Source: Antonospora locustae (taxonomy: Eukaryota; Microsporidia). From it: DNA of 64,000 nt. Of the stretch, positions 37,334 to 47,108 are shown piece after piece; position 1 is the stretch's first letter; the number at the start of each line of letters is the position of its first letter. The notes under the pieces were generated by a model that worked only from the letters and a program-made list of their open reading frames with translations, made no database searches and was not told the origin of the DNA. Made by a program: the position numbers and the translations under genes. The DNA lies in NCBI GenBank assembly GCA_007674295.1, contig CM017459.1, positions 80,395 to 144,394 of the forward strand, written 5' to 3'.

Positions 37334-39427
37334 ATGTTGATGGCACCTCTTATGCTCTGTGCGGCCTTTTGCACAGAGCTTTTTGAGATAACGGCAGACC
37401 AGAGCATGCTGCACAACATCTCTGTTAACCTGCTCAAGTCAGACATGAGCTTTCTCAAGGAGCTGATCATGAATTCGATAGATGCAAACCGGAGACTTGC
37501 GGTTGCTGCGGGAGACGAATCTGTGGTAGCGGGAAGAGACATAGTCATCGAGTTTTCGGACGGCTACCTCACCATAGCAGACGGAGGCATTGGAATGGAC
37601 AAGGATGATCTGAGAAACACTATTCTGAAGCTTGGTGGCTCTGGATCCAGAGAGCATTCGGACTGTGTTGGAAAGTTTGGAATTGGGTTTTACTCGTCAT
37701 TTGTGGTTGCAGACGAGGTGACCGTTGTGACAAAAAAGTGGAAGAGCGATAAGGCATACAAGGTGATCATGAGGCTTGGAAGCAAAACAGGAGAGGTGAG
37801 TGAGGATACAAGGAGCGACTTTGGGACGACAGTTACTCTGAGGCTGCGCGGGGACTTCAAAAACGGGATAACGGACGACAAGATTGAGGAGTGGATTTCA
37901 ACCAACCTGCTAGATTCGGGAATTCATAGACACTTTAATGTTTATTACAAGAAAAAAGAGGAAGACAACAAGGAGGATGGCACAGCAGAGAGCAAGCTTG
38001 CAAAGGTGGACTTCATGCCCTGGACCGATTCAAAGGATTTTTCAGCTATGAAGAGTGTATACGAAAAGGTCTTTAAGGGAAAGGGTGATCTGCTCCATGC
38101 AGAAAAGATAGGATTTGAGATTGTGCAGAAGGAGAAGACCGGCGCAGAAGTCCCTGCGTACTTCGAAGTGCTTTTGTTCCTTCCGGAAGTGTTTGACATG
38201 AGGTTGTTTGGAATAGAGAACACAGGTGAGTTTCATCTGTTTGTCTCTGGAATGAAAATGCAAATGCCAAAGCTGAGCGAGTTTCTGCAGCCCTTCTGTG
38301 GCATAATCACATCAAGCACTGCACTGACAACGTCTACTCGAGAGTCACTTCTAAATAAGGAGGACGAGGAGAGCATGATCGGCCACATCGAGAAGGCCCT
38401 TGTACGGATTATAAGTAGCCTGCACAAGACAGACAAAAGAGACAAGGCTATAAGCAGCTACAATAGCTATGTAAAGAGTGGGGCACTCTCAAAGGGAAGG
38501 GAGAAGGGCAGCATTGGAAAAAAGCTATTTGAGATAGCTGCCTTTGAAACAATGAATGGCACTAAGACGATTGGAGAAATGTGTGATGCGGATGGCGACG
38601 AGCTCTACTACACGGACGTGTCTCCAAAGCTGGTCAAGATGAGAAAGGATGTTGCAAACCCAAACTTCGACAACATAAGTGTTCCCTTTTTCTTTGTGTC
38701 GGGGTTTGTGGATAATCAGATTGTGTCCATTTATAAGGACCCAAGAAAGAAGACGCTGAAGAACCTGTTCTCAAAGGAGTTTATGGAGAGGGACACCGTC
38801 GAGAACCTTGAATTTGAGATCTGGGTGAAGTCCTTTTTGGGGACTTTTGTGTCGGATGTTGTCGTCAGCAAGAGGCTGAAGAATGCCCCGTTTGCGCTTA
38901 GACTTAAGGATCAGGCGCTGAGCTCCAACATCAAGCAGATGATAGGAGAGAACACCGTTGACTCCAGCCCCTTCAAGTCAATATTTGTCCAGTTGCCTGT
39001 TCTGGAGTACAATCCGTGCTGCGATGAGGTGAAGGCACTTCTAGCGCTTAGGGGCAGCAACGAGAACTTAGCCAGAAACATTCTCAGGACGTTCGTTGCA
39101 GCAGTGTCCATAGTTAGCACAACCGACATCGATGACAAGGTGGGTGCATACATATCGCTGAAGAATGTATGCAATCACCTGCTTGCGCTGCCTGTCGTGG
39201 AGGATGACGCTAAGAAGATCGGAGAGGGGAAGAAGCGAGAGGATAGTGCAACAGAAAGCGAAGCCGAAAACGATAGCGAGAACATCGAGGAGAAGACACA
39301 GGTTCCAGAAAAGGCCGATGTCGATGCAGGTATTGCAGATGCAGGTATGGAAGGTAGGGACGAAAAGAGCATTGCTGCATCAACGTCTGAGAAACCCGAA
39401 AAGGACCTGCTGAGGGAGGAGCTCTGA
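37334..39427 (+). CDS. Hsp90-family chaperone, probably the ER form (GRP94-like)
   Basis: All Hsp90 N-domain motifs are present: LKELIMNSIDA (ATP site, normally NSSDA), ADGGIGM, GKFGIGFYSSFVVAD; then middle- and C-domain blocks such as VFDMRLFGIENTGEFHLFVSGM. Two traits point to the ER: an N-terminal hydrophobic start (MLMAPLMLCAAFC) that reads as a signal peptide, and the last four residues REEL in place of the cytosolic MEEVD. REEL resembles KDEL-type retrieval signals. 697 residues with an acidic, low-complexity tail before the end. CCC (37331-37333) touches the ATG. Confidence 0.9.
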   Translation: MLMAPLMLCAAFCTELFEITADQSMLHNISVNLLKSDMSFLKELIMNSIDANRRLAVAAGDESVVAGRDIVIEFSDGYLTIADGGIGMDKDDLRNTILKLGGSGSREHSDCVGKFGIGFYSSFVVADEVTVVTKKWKSDKAYKVIMRLGSKTGEVSEDTRSDFGTTVTLRLRGDFKNGITDDKIEEWISTNLLDSGIHRHFNVYYKKKEEDNKEDGTAESKLAKVDFMPWTDSKDFSAMKSVYEKVFKGKGDLLHAEKIGFEIVQKEKTGAEVPAYFEVLLFLPEVFDMRLFGIENTGEFHLFVSGMKMQMPKLSEFLQPFCGIITSSTALTTSTRESLLNKEDEESMIGHIEKALVRIISSLHKTDKRDKAISSYNSYVKSGALSKGREKGSIGKKLFEIAAFETMNGTKTIGEMCDADGDELYYTDVSPKLVKMRKDVANPNFDNISVPFFFVSGFVDNQIVSIYKDPRKKTLKNLFSKEFMERDTVENLEFEIWVKSFLGTFVSDVVVSKRLKNAPFALRLKDQALSSNIKQMIGENTVDSSPFKSIFVQLPVLEYNPCCDEVKALLALRGSNENLARNILRTFVAAVSIVSTTDIDDKVGAYISLKNVCNHLLALPVVEDDAKKIGEGKKREDSATESEAENDSENIEEKTQVPEKADVDAGIADAGMEGRDEKSIAASTSEKPEKDLLREEL

Positions 39428-39580
39428 TTAAACATTTTATTTGGCTTAAGTTGGCTTTCATTCATATATTTTGAATTCAAGGCTTCTGCATAATGTATTT
39501 GTATCTGTGCATTTCTTCTTGGAAAAGCTAGAAAGACCTGTGCACGTCAACCACCATTACTTCAAAGCTAATTGTGTTCT

Positions 39581-40237
39581 CTAGATGGTCGTAGCACATG
39601 ACACTGCACTACGTTTTTCTGCAATAACGTAGAAGTTTTCACCATCCTGGCCAGACTCCATAATGACAAGTCCAGACATTGAAACTAGATCGGCGAGCTC
39701 TTGCGCATGAAAAAGATGGTAGTATCTCCTGTTATCTCTGCAGCCCCCCCACGAAATAAACACATCGCCCGAGCACACAAGCTCTCTGCTTTGAAAGACC
39801 TTTTTCTTCTCGATTATGCAATCGCTCCACACACACACTAAGACCCTTCCACCACGCGCCATAACTCTTGCAATCTCCCGAACAGCAGCTATTCTTCTTT
39901 TTTCTGTGCAAAAATGGTGTATGACTGCCACAGACAGAACCAAGTCAAAGCACCCGTCGATAAACGGCAATTTCAGAGAGTTGCCATGCACAAGTCCATG
40001 CGGATTCTTAGCGCATGCCTGCTGCAGAAGCCCTAGAGAAATATCAACTCCAACCATGCTGCATGTCATTGATCTGCCGTTTCCACAGCCATTGTCTAGT
40101 ATTAGTGCACTACTGCTTGCATTTTTCTTTATGAACGCATCCACTACGGGCCATGGTTTTCTGCGTGTCCTTCCAAACTCTGCGGCATTTCGGTTGTAGA
40201 ACGAAGCAACATATTTTATTTCTATATTCTCCTCCAT
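39581..40237 (-). CDS. TRM9: tRNA (carboxymethyluridine-34) methyltransferase Trm9
   Basis: SAM-dependent enzyme that makes the methyl ester mcm5U at the tRNA wobble position, after Elongator. Signature elements: ASFYNRNAAEFGRTRRKPWPVV at the N-terminus (compare F..TR.KPWP), the SAM motif LDNGCGNGRS, GVDIS, and SVAVIHHFCTEKRR. 218 residues against 279 in yeast. CCC (40245-40247) precedes the ATG. The window also holds Elp1, the first step of the same pathway. Confidence 0.93.
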   Translation of the reverse strand: MEENIEIKYVASFYNRNAAEFGRTRRKPWPVVDAFIKKNASSSALILDNGCGNGRSMTCSMVGVDISLGLLQQACAKNPHGLVHGNSLKLPFIDGCFDLVLSVAVIHHFCTEKRRIAAVREIARVMARGGRVLVCVWSDCIIEKKKVFQSRELVCSGDVFISWGGCRDNRRYYHLFHAQELADLVSMSGLVIMESGQDGENFYVIAEKRSAVSCATTI

Positions 40238-40346
40238 TAAAATAGGGCACGCATCGCAGATACTTTAACTATGGTGCTTATGAGTAGTGGTAGGCAACTA
40301 CAAAAAGCCAAGCTGCTGGGCCACCTGGTTAGCACGAAAAGCAGGG

Positions 40347-41609
40347 TTATCTCCGAATTTCTGTGCTTCTTTTCCTCATAAACTCGGGAATTGCAAAGTT
40401 GCACTCCAGAGACAGGGCAACCAAGTCTCTGCGTATAGAGGCATCATCCTTGCCCACGAAGGAGACACAGCAGCCAGGTGTTTTTCGGCCGGTGCGACCA
40501 GCTCGGTGAATAAATGTTTCAATGTCTTTTGGAAGATCGTAGTTCACAACCAGGTCAACACCCTCAATATCAAGACCCCTTCCTGCAACGTCCGTGCATG
40601 CAATGTACCTGACGCGCCCTTTCTGCACCATCTCCATAACCTTTTTGCGGTAGTCTGCAGGCTTTTTTCCATGCAGTACGGTGAGAAACGGAAACAGTGT
40701 GCTGAGATGTTCGCACGTACTTGCGCTATTACAAAAAACCATCATCACTTTACTCTTCTCTCTGTACCGCGACATGAGCACACTAAGCATTTCATGCTTT
40801 GCACCGGCCTCAAGAAACTCTAGATTGACATTTGGGTTTATTGCGCCAACTCTACCCACTACAATTGTAGCCCTTATTCCGACTTTTGCAATTCGAGACG
40901 AGGCTGTAGCCGAAAACAGCTGAGTAGCCTTAAGAGACATGCTTTTCCATATTCTGACAAAGTCATCCTCAAAGCCATCAGCAAGTATCCTGTCCATCTC
41001 GTCCACAACCAAGTACCTTATGCACCTTATGTCAATAGTTCTGAAGCTCAAATGCTCTACTAACCGTCCCATTGTAGAGACAATGACTCTAGATGCCTGC
41101 ATGCATGACCTTTGCTTCTCAAAAGCATCACCACCGGTAATCAAGACCGACGAGACAAGGTACTTCTGAAACTCTGCATGCACCTGGCTCGCCAGCTCTC
41201 GAGTTGGAACAATGATAAGGAGCACGTCCACACTTGAGAGCATGTGAGCATACGGGAGTACAAAGGCCAGTGTCTTTCCACTGCCTGTCTCAGAAAGCAC
41301 ACATACGCTTCGTTCTGCAAGGATATATGGAATGACCTGCATCTGGACAGGCTTCATGTCCTTGAATGGGATTCTATCGAGAATCTTCTTAGAAAGGCCG
41401 CAATCAGACCATCTTGTAAGCATGTCTAGCTTGTCGGTGCACAGTATCTGTATCTGATGCTTGTTCCTCAACACGTCAGAGTGAGACAGCATCTCCGACG
41501 TTTGAAACATCTTCGCAGAGCGATGCAGTCTTGCCTCTGCACTCTTTTCAAGTATGCTGAGAACTTCTTTCTGTATTCTTGTCAACTTGAAGCTGTCTTC
41601 TTTTTTCAT
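40347..41609 (-). CDS. DEAD-box RNA helicase with DEMD motif
   Basis: SF2 helicase motifs in order: Q-motif region (PFKDMKPVQMQVIPYIL), motif I ETGSGKT, Ia PTRELASQ, Ib STMGRL, II VVDEMDRI (DEMD in place of DEAD), III SATAS, IV VFCNSASTCE, V DVAGRGLDI, VI HRAGRTGR. 420 residues, little beyond the helicase core. The function cannot be fixed; splicing helicases of the Prp28 or Prp5 kind and ribosome-biogenesis Dbp proteins are candidates. Start at 41609, where CCC lies at 41620-41622; the longer frame begins with a non-ATG codon. Confidence 0.9.
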   Translation of the reverse strand: MKKEDSFKLTRIQKEVLSILEKSAEARLHRSAKMFQTSEMLSHSDVLRNKHQIQILCTDKLDMLTRWSDCGLSKKILDRIPFKDMKPVQMQVIPYILAERSVCVLSETGSGKTLAFVLPYAHMLSSVDVLLIIVPTRELASQVHAEFQKYLVSSVLITGGDAFEKQRSCMQASRVIVSTMGRLVEHLSFRTIDIRCIRYLVVDEMDRILADGFEDDFVRIWKSMSLKATQLFSATASSRIAKVGIRATIVVGRVGAINPNVNLEFLEAGAKHEMLSVLMSRYREKSKVMMVFCNSASTCEHLSTLFPFLTVLHGKKPADYRKKVMEMVQKGRVRYIACTDVAGRGLDIEGVDLVVNYDLPKDIETFIHRAGRTGRKTPGCCVSFVGKDDASIRRDLVALSLECNFAIPEFMRKRSTEIRR

Positions 41610-41805
41610 ACATGCAACAGGGCTTGTAGAGCTGCGATTAACACAAGTGAAACATGGATACCCCAAGTGTTTACGGTGAGATACCGAGTAGCATACAAGT
41701 GACACAGACGATGCTGTTATTCTGCAAGTTTATATGGTTATAAATGTAATAAAATAATGTATTTCGCAGAGTAATTGACTCGCCATAATAGTGATACAAA
41801 ATTTA

Positions 41806-43095
41806 TTATGAATTGTTTAAGTCCTCCGGACCAACATCGTGCGGGTGTCTTCTGTACTTCTCTTGTGCAGAAGGACTTTCGCAATGTGGCTTGACTTTAG
41901 CATCGCTGTTCGCTGTGCTCGGCGTAAACGAATACATTATGTTGCCCTCAGGAGCCAACAGAGAGCCGTAGGTGCTGGTAATTGAGCGGGAGATGCCATT
42001 ATGTGCATAGCTAGAGTCAAGGCCCTGAAAATAGTTGCGGAATCTTGAGTCATGATGCTGTGCCAAAAACTCAGGAACTCTTTTGCCTACGTACTTAAGG
42101 CCATGCAAGTATGCAGAAGGTATTTGATTGTTCTTTTCCAACGAGCCGTGTTCTATGTTCTCGTTGCAACACTGGTTTTCGTATGAAAACACATCACCTC
42201 TTCCCAATGTCTTGCTGATGCTGCTAAATACCTCGTATCTGTGCAGATACGGAATGCTGGCTATCTGATACGTCTCGGGACCATATTTTTGATAGCAGTC
42301 AATGCTGCCATGTGTGAACGTTTTTGTCCGGTTTTGAAGAACTTTGTTGTAGCACGTGTCACAAATGTTCCTGTTTCCCATATCCTGTCTGCGATAGCAC
42401 ATGAAGGACGACCTGCAATAGCAGCACGGGAAGCTTATAAAGTCCTTTTTAATGGCCTTTGTGCGGCCCTCGGGTGTTACGGCAAAGGGCCTCGACACGC
42501 TATGGAGCTTTTGATATAGACCACAGGCGTTGCACAGCAGATGGTTTCCGTCCGGACTTTTTCTCCAAGAGGGTGTTGTTGTGACATGGCAATTGGAGCA
42601 GACCCTCATCTTCTTTGACTTTGTAAGGTTGTCGTTGCTACTCCTGTGTTGATAGGACTTCAAGTTCCTTGTATTGGTCAATTTGTAAAACTTCGTCTTG
42701 TACTCGTTCTTTGCATTGTCCAGAATACGACTCATACTCCTAGGTGTCCCTACTTTAAGTTCTCCACATTTTTCGTCCATATATACCTGTCCATGTTTAA
42801 TGTTTTTTACGACAGTGCTCTTTCCATATTTCGACCAGATGACGTCATCTAGGTCATTGTAACCTAACGTGTAATTGCATGCCGGAATTTTGTTGTGCAG
42901 CGACTCGAAGCCCAGCAGGTATCCGTAGCTTGCAGCAGAAAACTCATTTTCACCAAAACCCACATAGTCAGGTATTCCGAGACCTGAGTCGTTTTCATAT
43001 ATGCTGTTTGCCTTATGCTCACTGTTCGACATGCCACTGTCTGACTCCTGGCCATGAAGCATCTGATTTCTCGTCTGATTTGAGTTGAAGCCCAT
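41806..43095 (-). CDS. GATA-type zinc-finger transcription factor
   Basis: Residues about 160-215 contain one canonical GATA finger: CSNC, then TTPSWRKSPDG, LLCNACGLYQKLH and a basic tail (PEGRTKAIKKDF). A second pair of CxxC knuckles follows at once (CCYC ... CDTCYNKV), an atypical finger not of GATA type. The rest is polar and probably disordered. 429 residues. DNA binding to GATA sites is expected from the intact finger. A CCC occurs only about 20 bases upstream, farther than usual. Confidence 0.93.
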   Translation of the reverse strand: MGFNSNQTRNQMLHGQESDSGMSNSEHKANSIYENDSGLGIPDYVGFGENEFSAASYGYLLGFESLHNKIPACNYTLGYNDLDDVIWSKYGKSTVVKNIKHGQVYMDEKCGELKVGTPRSMSRILDNAKNEYKTKFYKLTNTRNLKSYQHRSSNDNLTKSKKMRVCSNCHVTTTPSWRKSPDGNHLLCNACGLYQKLHSVSRPFAVTPEGRTKAIKKDFISFPCCYCRSSFMCYRRQDMGNRNICDTCYNKVLQNRTKTFTHGSIDCYQKYGPETYQIASIPYLHRYEVFSSISKTLGRGDVFSYENQCCNENIEHGSLEKNNQIPSAYLHGLKYVGKRVPEFLAQHHDSRFRNYFQGLDSSYAHNGISRSITSTYGSLLAPEGNIMYSFTPSTANSDAKVKPHCESPSAQEKYRRHPHDVGPEDLNNS

Positions 43096-44207
43096 ATTTT
43101 GATTTATTTCAGATGGGAGCTAAATAGGGGATTTCGTAGATCAGTAATTACGAAAAAACAGCGCAAGAGAGATATCGGGACAAGAAAATCCGGCAGAATG
43201 CGCACATTCTTCGAGTAATTGTACAAAAGCGCATTTCCCACCATTATCACGATGTAAGTACAATGTTCTCACCCGGTGGCCAGAAACGACATGCTTTTGG
43301 TGATGGTGTCAAATCTGAAAAAGGAACTGCAAAAATTTATTTTGGACAAAAACTACAAGACTTGCTGTGTGATGGTTTAAAGCCAGATAGGCTATGTGGC
43401 AGTGCGCAGTTGAAGGGAAGACATTGCATATGCCTTAAATAACAACCTGTAGCGTCGCTTGCTATGTGGTAAGGTTCATGGGTTGGACTGGCTAGACCCA
43501 AAGATCATTGGATCTGAACATGCAGAACCCTGCGTGTAACATAAAGTCATAGAAGTGGTCTGTAATCACCAACATCAATTGCCATTGGATAAAACGTACT
43601 GAGTGAACGTAGAAAGGTAACATACAGGTATCTCAGCGAATCTGTTGGACGTGCGCATTTGGAATTGCGAGCAAATTGCATGTCTTGTTTCTGAAACAAA
43701 CCTCTGGTGAAAGTGGCGTGCCTGTTCATCAGAAGTGTATGTTTTGTAGACCGATTTTTTTGTTACCTTCTTTTTCTCTATTCAGATTTCTGTAAGCACC
43801 TCTTTCATGTTGTCATGTACTTCAAAAAATCATGCGCGTGTTCCCTTTGGTGAATTTGCATCGCGGGTATCTAATGCTGGCACGTTATATCTGCATATTG
43901 GACTCAGATAGAAGAGACCCGGTTGCTAGTGGAAAACATCTCCCTAATGGGCTTCAAGCATGAGTTATTCCCAAATCCACACTGAGAAGCATTTTGTGCT
44001 AGACAGTATCTTCTTCCCCAAAATCGCAAGATGTGACGCAGATTAGCGGCAGAAGCATACGGACAGGTTGTCTGACACACACGATGCTCTATGAGCGGCC
44101 TTGATCAGTTACAGGTGCAAACAACAGAACCATGTGTCCAGCACAAGGAAACGGAAGATCGAGTCAACATGCTTTGCATGAGTGCAGGGAGCCTTTTGCG
44201 TGGCTGA
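43096..44207. other. Gene-poor interval of about 1.1 kb
   Basis: No supported gene. Short frames only, none with a start motif or family resemblance. It borders the decayed coding relic to the right, so it may be part of a former gene that has lost its reading frame. Confidence 0.5.
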
Positions 44208-44537
44208 CATCATGCTCGCCACAATACCTGCAAACTGAATGCAGGCATCGTTGTTCTGCTAGATGCTATGGAAATGTTCGCTGCATTGAAGAAACTGCTT
44301 TTCATAAACAGGGTGATTGTGCAAGAGAATGACTGGCAGAATGTGTATGTGCTTCTGTACAGATACGGTGTTGCGCATGAGTTCGCAAAAGATGACTTGT
44401 TTCTACGTGTTTTAGCGAATATACGTCCTGGAAAGAGTCTCTGATCGTAGACATCATGATCTTGGCAAAGAAGAGGAGAAGAGCCAGTTGATGAAATGTA
44501 CAACAAGCTGAGATTCTTGCTGATCAAGGTTGACTGA
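44208..44537 (+). pseudogene. Decayed coding relic with frameshifts
   Basis: Translation gives protein-like text that hops between frames: an open stretch of 79 codons at 44208-44444 (includes IVVLLDAMEMFAALKKLL and VYVLLYRYGVAHEFAKDD) ends at TGA. A second frame picks up at 44432-44491 (KESLIVDIMILAKKRRR), and the first frame resumes to a stop at 44535-44537 (EEPVDEMYNKLRFLLIKVD). Amino-acid texture is like a helical globular protein and no frame has an ATG with a promoter motif. The relic may extend to about 44820, where further protein-like text in changing frames is seen (KIPACSAGAFKQDASLALL). Family unknown. Confidence 0.45.
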
Positions 44538-44823
44538 TCCAAGTCTTGCACAATAAATATGCACACGAATGTTTATACTCATCAACAGACACACCAGACA
44601 ATCAGTCCATCAACGCAATAACGTGTTTTGAGAAAATACCTGCCTGTTCTGCGGGCGCTTTCAAGCAAGATGCAAGCCTGGCTTTATTAGTGTGCATGCA
44701 GTCTTTCAGTATGCGCCACTCACACAGGCATATGTTGCTGCAATTTGTGACATTCAAGATGTATTATCAGAGTCTAAAACACAAAGGTTTTGGGAAGAAA
44801 AGCTTCGAAGCAAGAGCAGCACA

Positions 44824-45246
44824 ATGTGGTGGTTGGCAATATTCATAGGACTAGCACTTTCTAAAATGGTGGAGTTTGAGTCGCGGTACAAGAAAAAAGC
44901 GGCTTCGGGAAAATACAACATGGAATTTGAGAGGCAGGACTACTACCTGGGACACATGGGAGAGGACTACGATGTTCTAAGAGACTATAAGGCTGTTGAT
45001 GGTGGCTTCAATATCACGTTTAACGCTAGCAAGGACGAGATAAAGGTGTATCCCGACACAAACGCCAACACAGTTGTGCTTACAATTGCCCGAAAAACCC
45101 CGCACTTCGTAAAAAAATCAAGATTCAGCATAGTTGTGGGAAACGGCAACCTGTATGATATATTTTTGGAAGAAATAAAAAGGCGCGGAGCCAGCTATGC
45201 TGTTCTTGCGTTGAGAATGAAGGATGAGGGCATCTTCGCTGTCTAG
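44824..45246 (+). CDS. Small secreted-type hypothetical protein, 140 aa
   Basis: From the ATG at 44824 the N-terminus is a clear signal-like segment (MWWLAIFIGLALSKM), then a charged domain with beta-type strands (GGFNITFNASKDEIKVYP, VVLTIARKTPHFVKK). The frame runs upstream to 44692, but that part looks like relic sequence of the preceding pseudogene. There is no CCC motif, so it is less certain than most genes. No family is recognised. Signal peptide plus orphan status suggests an ER or exported protein. Confidence 0.5.
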   Translation: MWWLAIFIGLALSKMVEFESRYKKKAASGKYNMEFERQDYYLGHMGEDYDVLRDYKAVDGGFNITFNASKDEIKVYPDTNANTVVLTIARKTPHFVKKSRFSIVVGNGNLYDIFLEEIKRRGASYAVLALRMKDEGIFAV

Positions 45247-45349
45247 TGTTGCAAGGGCATACTTTGCATGCGTGCTGCTTGAGCACAGCCGGTAACATGT
45301 ACTGCGAAACGCAAGCGTGTTTTGTTTAGTGTTAAGCTTTAAAACAAAA

Positions 45350-46183
45350 ATGCATATGGACACAATGCTTGCTGTACCAAGTAAGCATATCAATGTTGCC
45401 GAGCGGGCATGCATGATCGTTAGTCGAGGGCTCAGGTGGAGCAGCACAGGCAGGCCGTGGACATCCGCAAGGCCCTCTGTTTTTGCAGCACGCGGGTACA
45501 TGCCTGCACCTGTGCGAAGAGAATTTGAAAGGCCAATCACACTCTTGGACCTGAGTAGAATTAACTACGAAAGTGGAAAGCACTTTGTCCCCAAAAAAGC
45601 GTCTGACGCTGTTGCACTGTATCTTGTGAAGTTTTTCAGAGCATTTGCAGACGTGTACTTCCAAAACAGATATGTTGACAGGGCTACTATGGTGGAAACT
45701 GTCGCTGCAGTGCCAGGAATCGTTGGTGGGCTATTCAGACACCTTTACTCGCTGCGCAACCTCGAGGACAACGGGGAGTCCATACACAAGCTGCTGAAGG
45801 AGGCAGAGAACGAAAGACAACACCTCTTGACGTTCATGGCACTCAAAAAATGCTCAATGCTTGACAAGCTGCTGATAAGACTTGGCCAGGCATTCTTCTT
45901 CAATTTCTACTTCGTATTTTACTTTCTGTTTCCAAGAACCGCACACAGGTTTGTTGGGTACCTTGAGGAGGAGGCCATCCGCTCGTACGACTGCTTTGAA
46001 AAAGAAATCGTAGATGGAAAAATAGAAAACGTGCCTGCCCCGCAGATAGCAATCGAGTACTGGAAGCTGCCAGAAAATGCGAGGCTACTTGATGTTGTGA
46101 GAGCTATAAGAGCAGACGAGGCTGCACATCGCGATACAAACCACAGCATGGCAGACAAAGAGGACTTCTCCCTGGCAACATAG
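45350..46183 (+). CDS. AOX: Alternative oxidase (mitosomal ubiquinol oxidase)
   Basis: Di-iron terminal oxidase that passes electrons from ubiquinol to oxygen. Iron ligands are visible: EAENERQH, LEEEA and RADEAAHRDTNH, on helices of the usual four-helix fold (PGIVGGLFRHLYSLR, FFFNFYFVFYFLFPRTAHRFVGY). The N-terminal 55 residues are rich in Arg, Ser and Ala with few acids, fitting a mitosomal targeting peptide. 277 residues from the first ATG; the frame is open a further 11 codons from a GTG. No CCC is close by. Its presence narrows the choice of microsporidian lineage. Confidence 0.96.
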   Translation: MHMDTMLAVPSKHINVAERACMIVSRGLRWSSTGRPWTSARPSVFAARGYMPAPVRREFERPITLLDLSRINYESGKHFVPKKASDAVALYLVKFFRAFADVYFQNRYVDRATMVETVAAVPGIVGGLFRHLYSLRNLEDNGESIHKLLKEAENERQHLLTFMALKKCSMLDKLLIRLGQAFFFNFYFVFYFLFPRTAHRFVGYLEEEAIRSYDCFEKEIVDGKIENVPAPQIAIEYWKLPENARLLDVVRAIRADEAAHRDTNHSMADKEDFSLAT

Positions 46184-46358
46184 AAGGAGCTTCTAGTCCG
46201 TGTGCAAATGTGCTTAAGCGAAGCATAAAAATACTTCAAGCACGACAGATGCTACCTTGTCCTTTAGGTATGTGCGCGCAGGTGGGTTTCGAACAGGTTT
46301 GTTGTCAACAATGGCTTTATTTCTGTGCATAGACGAATTACTGGTCCTTGTGCACATG

Positions 46359-47108
46359 CTAGTTTGAAGGTTCTCTAGTCTTACGTCTTTTCTGGCTCTT
46401 GACAACTACATTAATTTTGTTCTCTCCTATTAACAACGAGTCCATGTACTTTGCGGCTTTGAGTGCGGAAATAGCCGACTCGTAGTTAACGAAAGCCTTG
46501 TTGTTTGCAACCACCTTCGCAGATCTTATCTTTCCGTATGCAGAAAATAGCTCCAGAAGTTCATTGTCTGTGTATTTTGGCGGCAAGTTGTAGATGAATA
46601 CGCATTTGTCATCTGCATCCTCATCCATGTTCATTATGGCCTGGTATGCCTGAATGTCGTAGTGCTTTGCTACCAGAAGTTCGCCTGCTTCCGTAAAACG
46701 CACTTTTCTGTTTACCTTCTCGATGCATCTTAGCGCATCACTCTCCCCTGCATACGTGATTTTTAGCGTTTGAAACATGGAATATGTTCTCTCAACCTCC
46801 AGCTCTGCTATCTCGCCGAACTTTGAAAAAAACTTCTTGATAGCTCCAATTGAAATGTCTCCAGGAATTCTGTCAACAAAAACAACGTTCTGAGGCGGCA
46901 CGATCTCTGCAAACATGCCAGACGAGTGCTGTCTAGACTCAATAAATGCAAGAATATTCTCTGCATCCTCTCTCCTGCGAAACTCAACCGTCGCGCAGCC
47001 CCCGTCATCAAGCTCTATTGATATAACATCCCCAAACATCGAGGAGAGAGCATGAATGCTTCGCTTTGTTACGCCATGCGCAACATTTTTGATTTTGACC
47101 TTTGGCAT
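46359..47108 (-). CDS. RNA-binding protein with three RRM-type domains
   Basis: Three RRM-like units: residues 3-75 (VKIKNVAHG...; RNP1 region GGCATVEFR), about 78-150 (VVFVDRIPGDISIGAIKKFF, weaker RNP1) and 170-238 (CVFIYNLPPKYTDNELLELF, then KAFVNYESAISALKA). The C-terminus is basic (KSQKRRKTREPSN), as in nuclear RNA-binding proteins. The CCCTCCACCG string directly before the ATG includes the promoter tract (47116-47118). It could be a splicing or 3'-end factor; no more exact family can be given. Confidence 0.87.
   Translation of the reverse strand: MPKVKIKNVAHGVTKRSIHALSSMFGDVISIELDDGGCATVEFRRREDAENILAFIESRQHSSGMFAEIVPPQNVVFVDRIPGDISIGAIKKFFSKFGEIAELEVERTYSMFQTLKITYAGESDALRCIEKVNRKVRFTEAGELLVAKHYDIQAYQAIMNMDEDADDKCVFIYNLPPKYTDNELLELFSAYGKIRSAKVVANNKAFVNYESAISALKAAKYMDSLLIGENKINVVVKSQKRRKTREPSN

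Noticed and set aside
43470..43540. Possible structured RNA around gggttggactggctagaccc
   Set aside because: Some short pairing but no recognisable snRNA, tRNA or rRNA signature.
46255..46300. tRNA-like T-arm string (gggtttcgaaca) near 46280
   Set aside because: No pairing stem around it and no acceptor, D or anticodon arm could be built on either strand.
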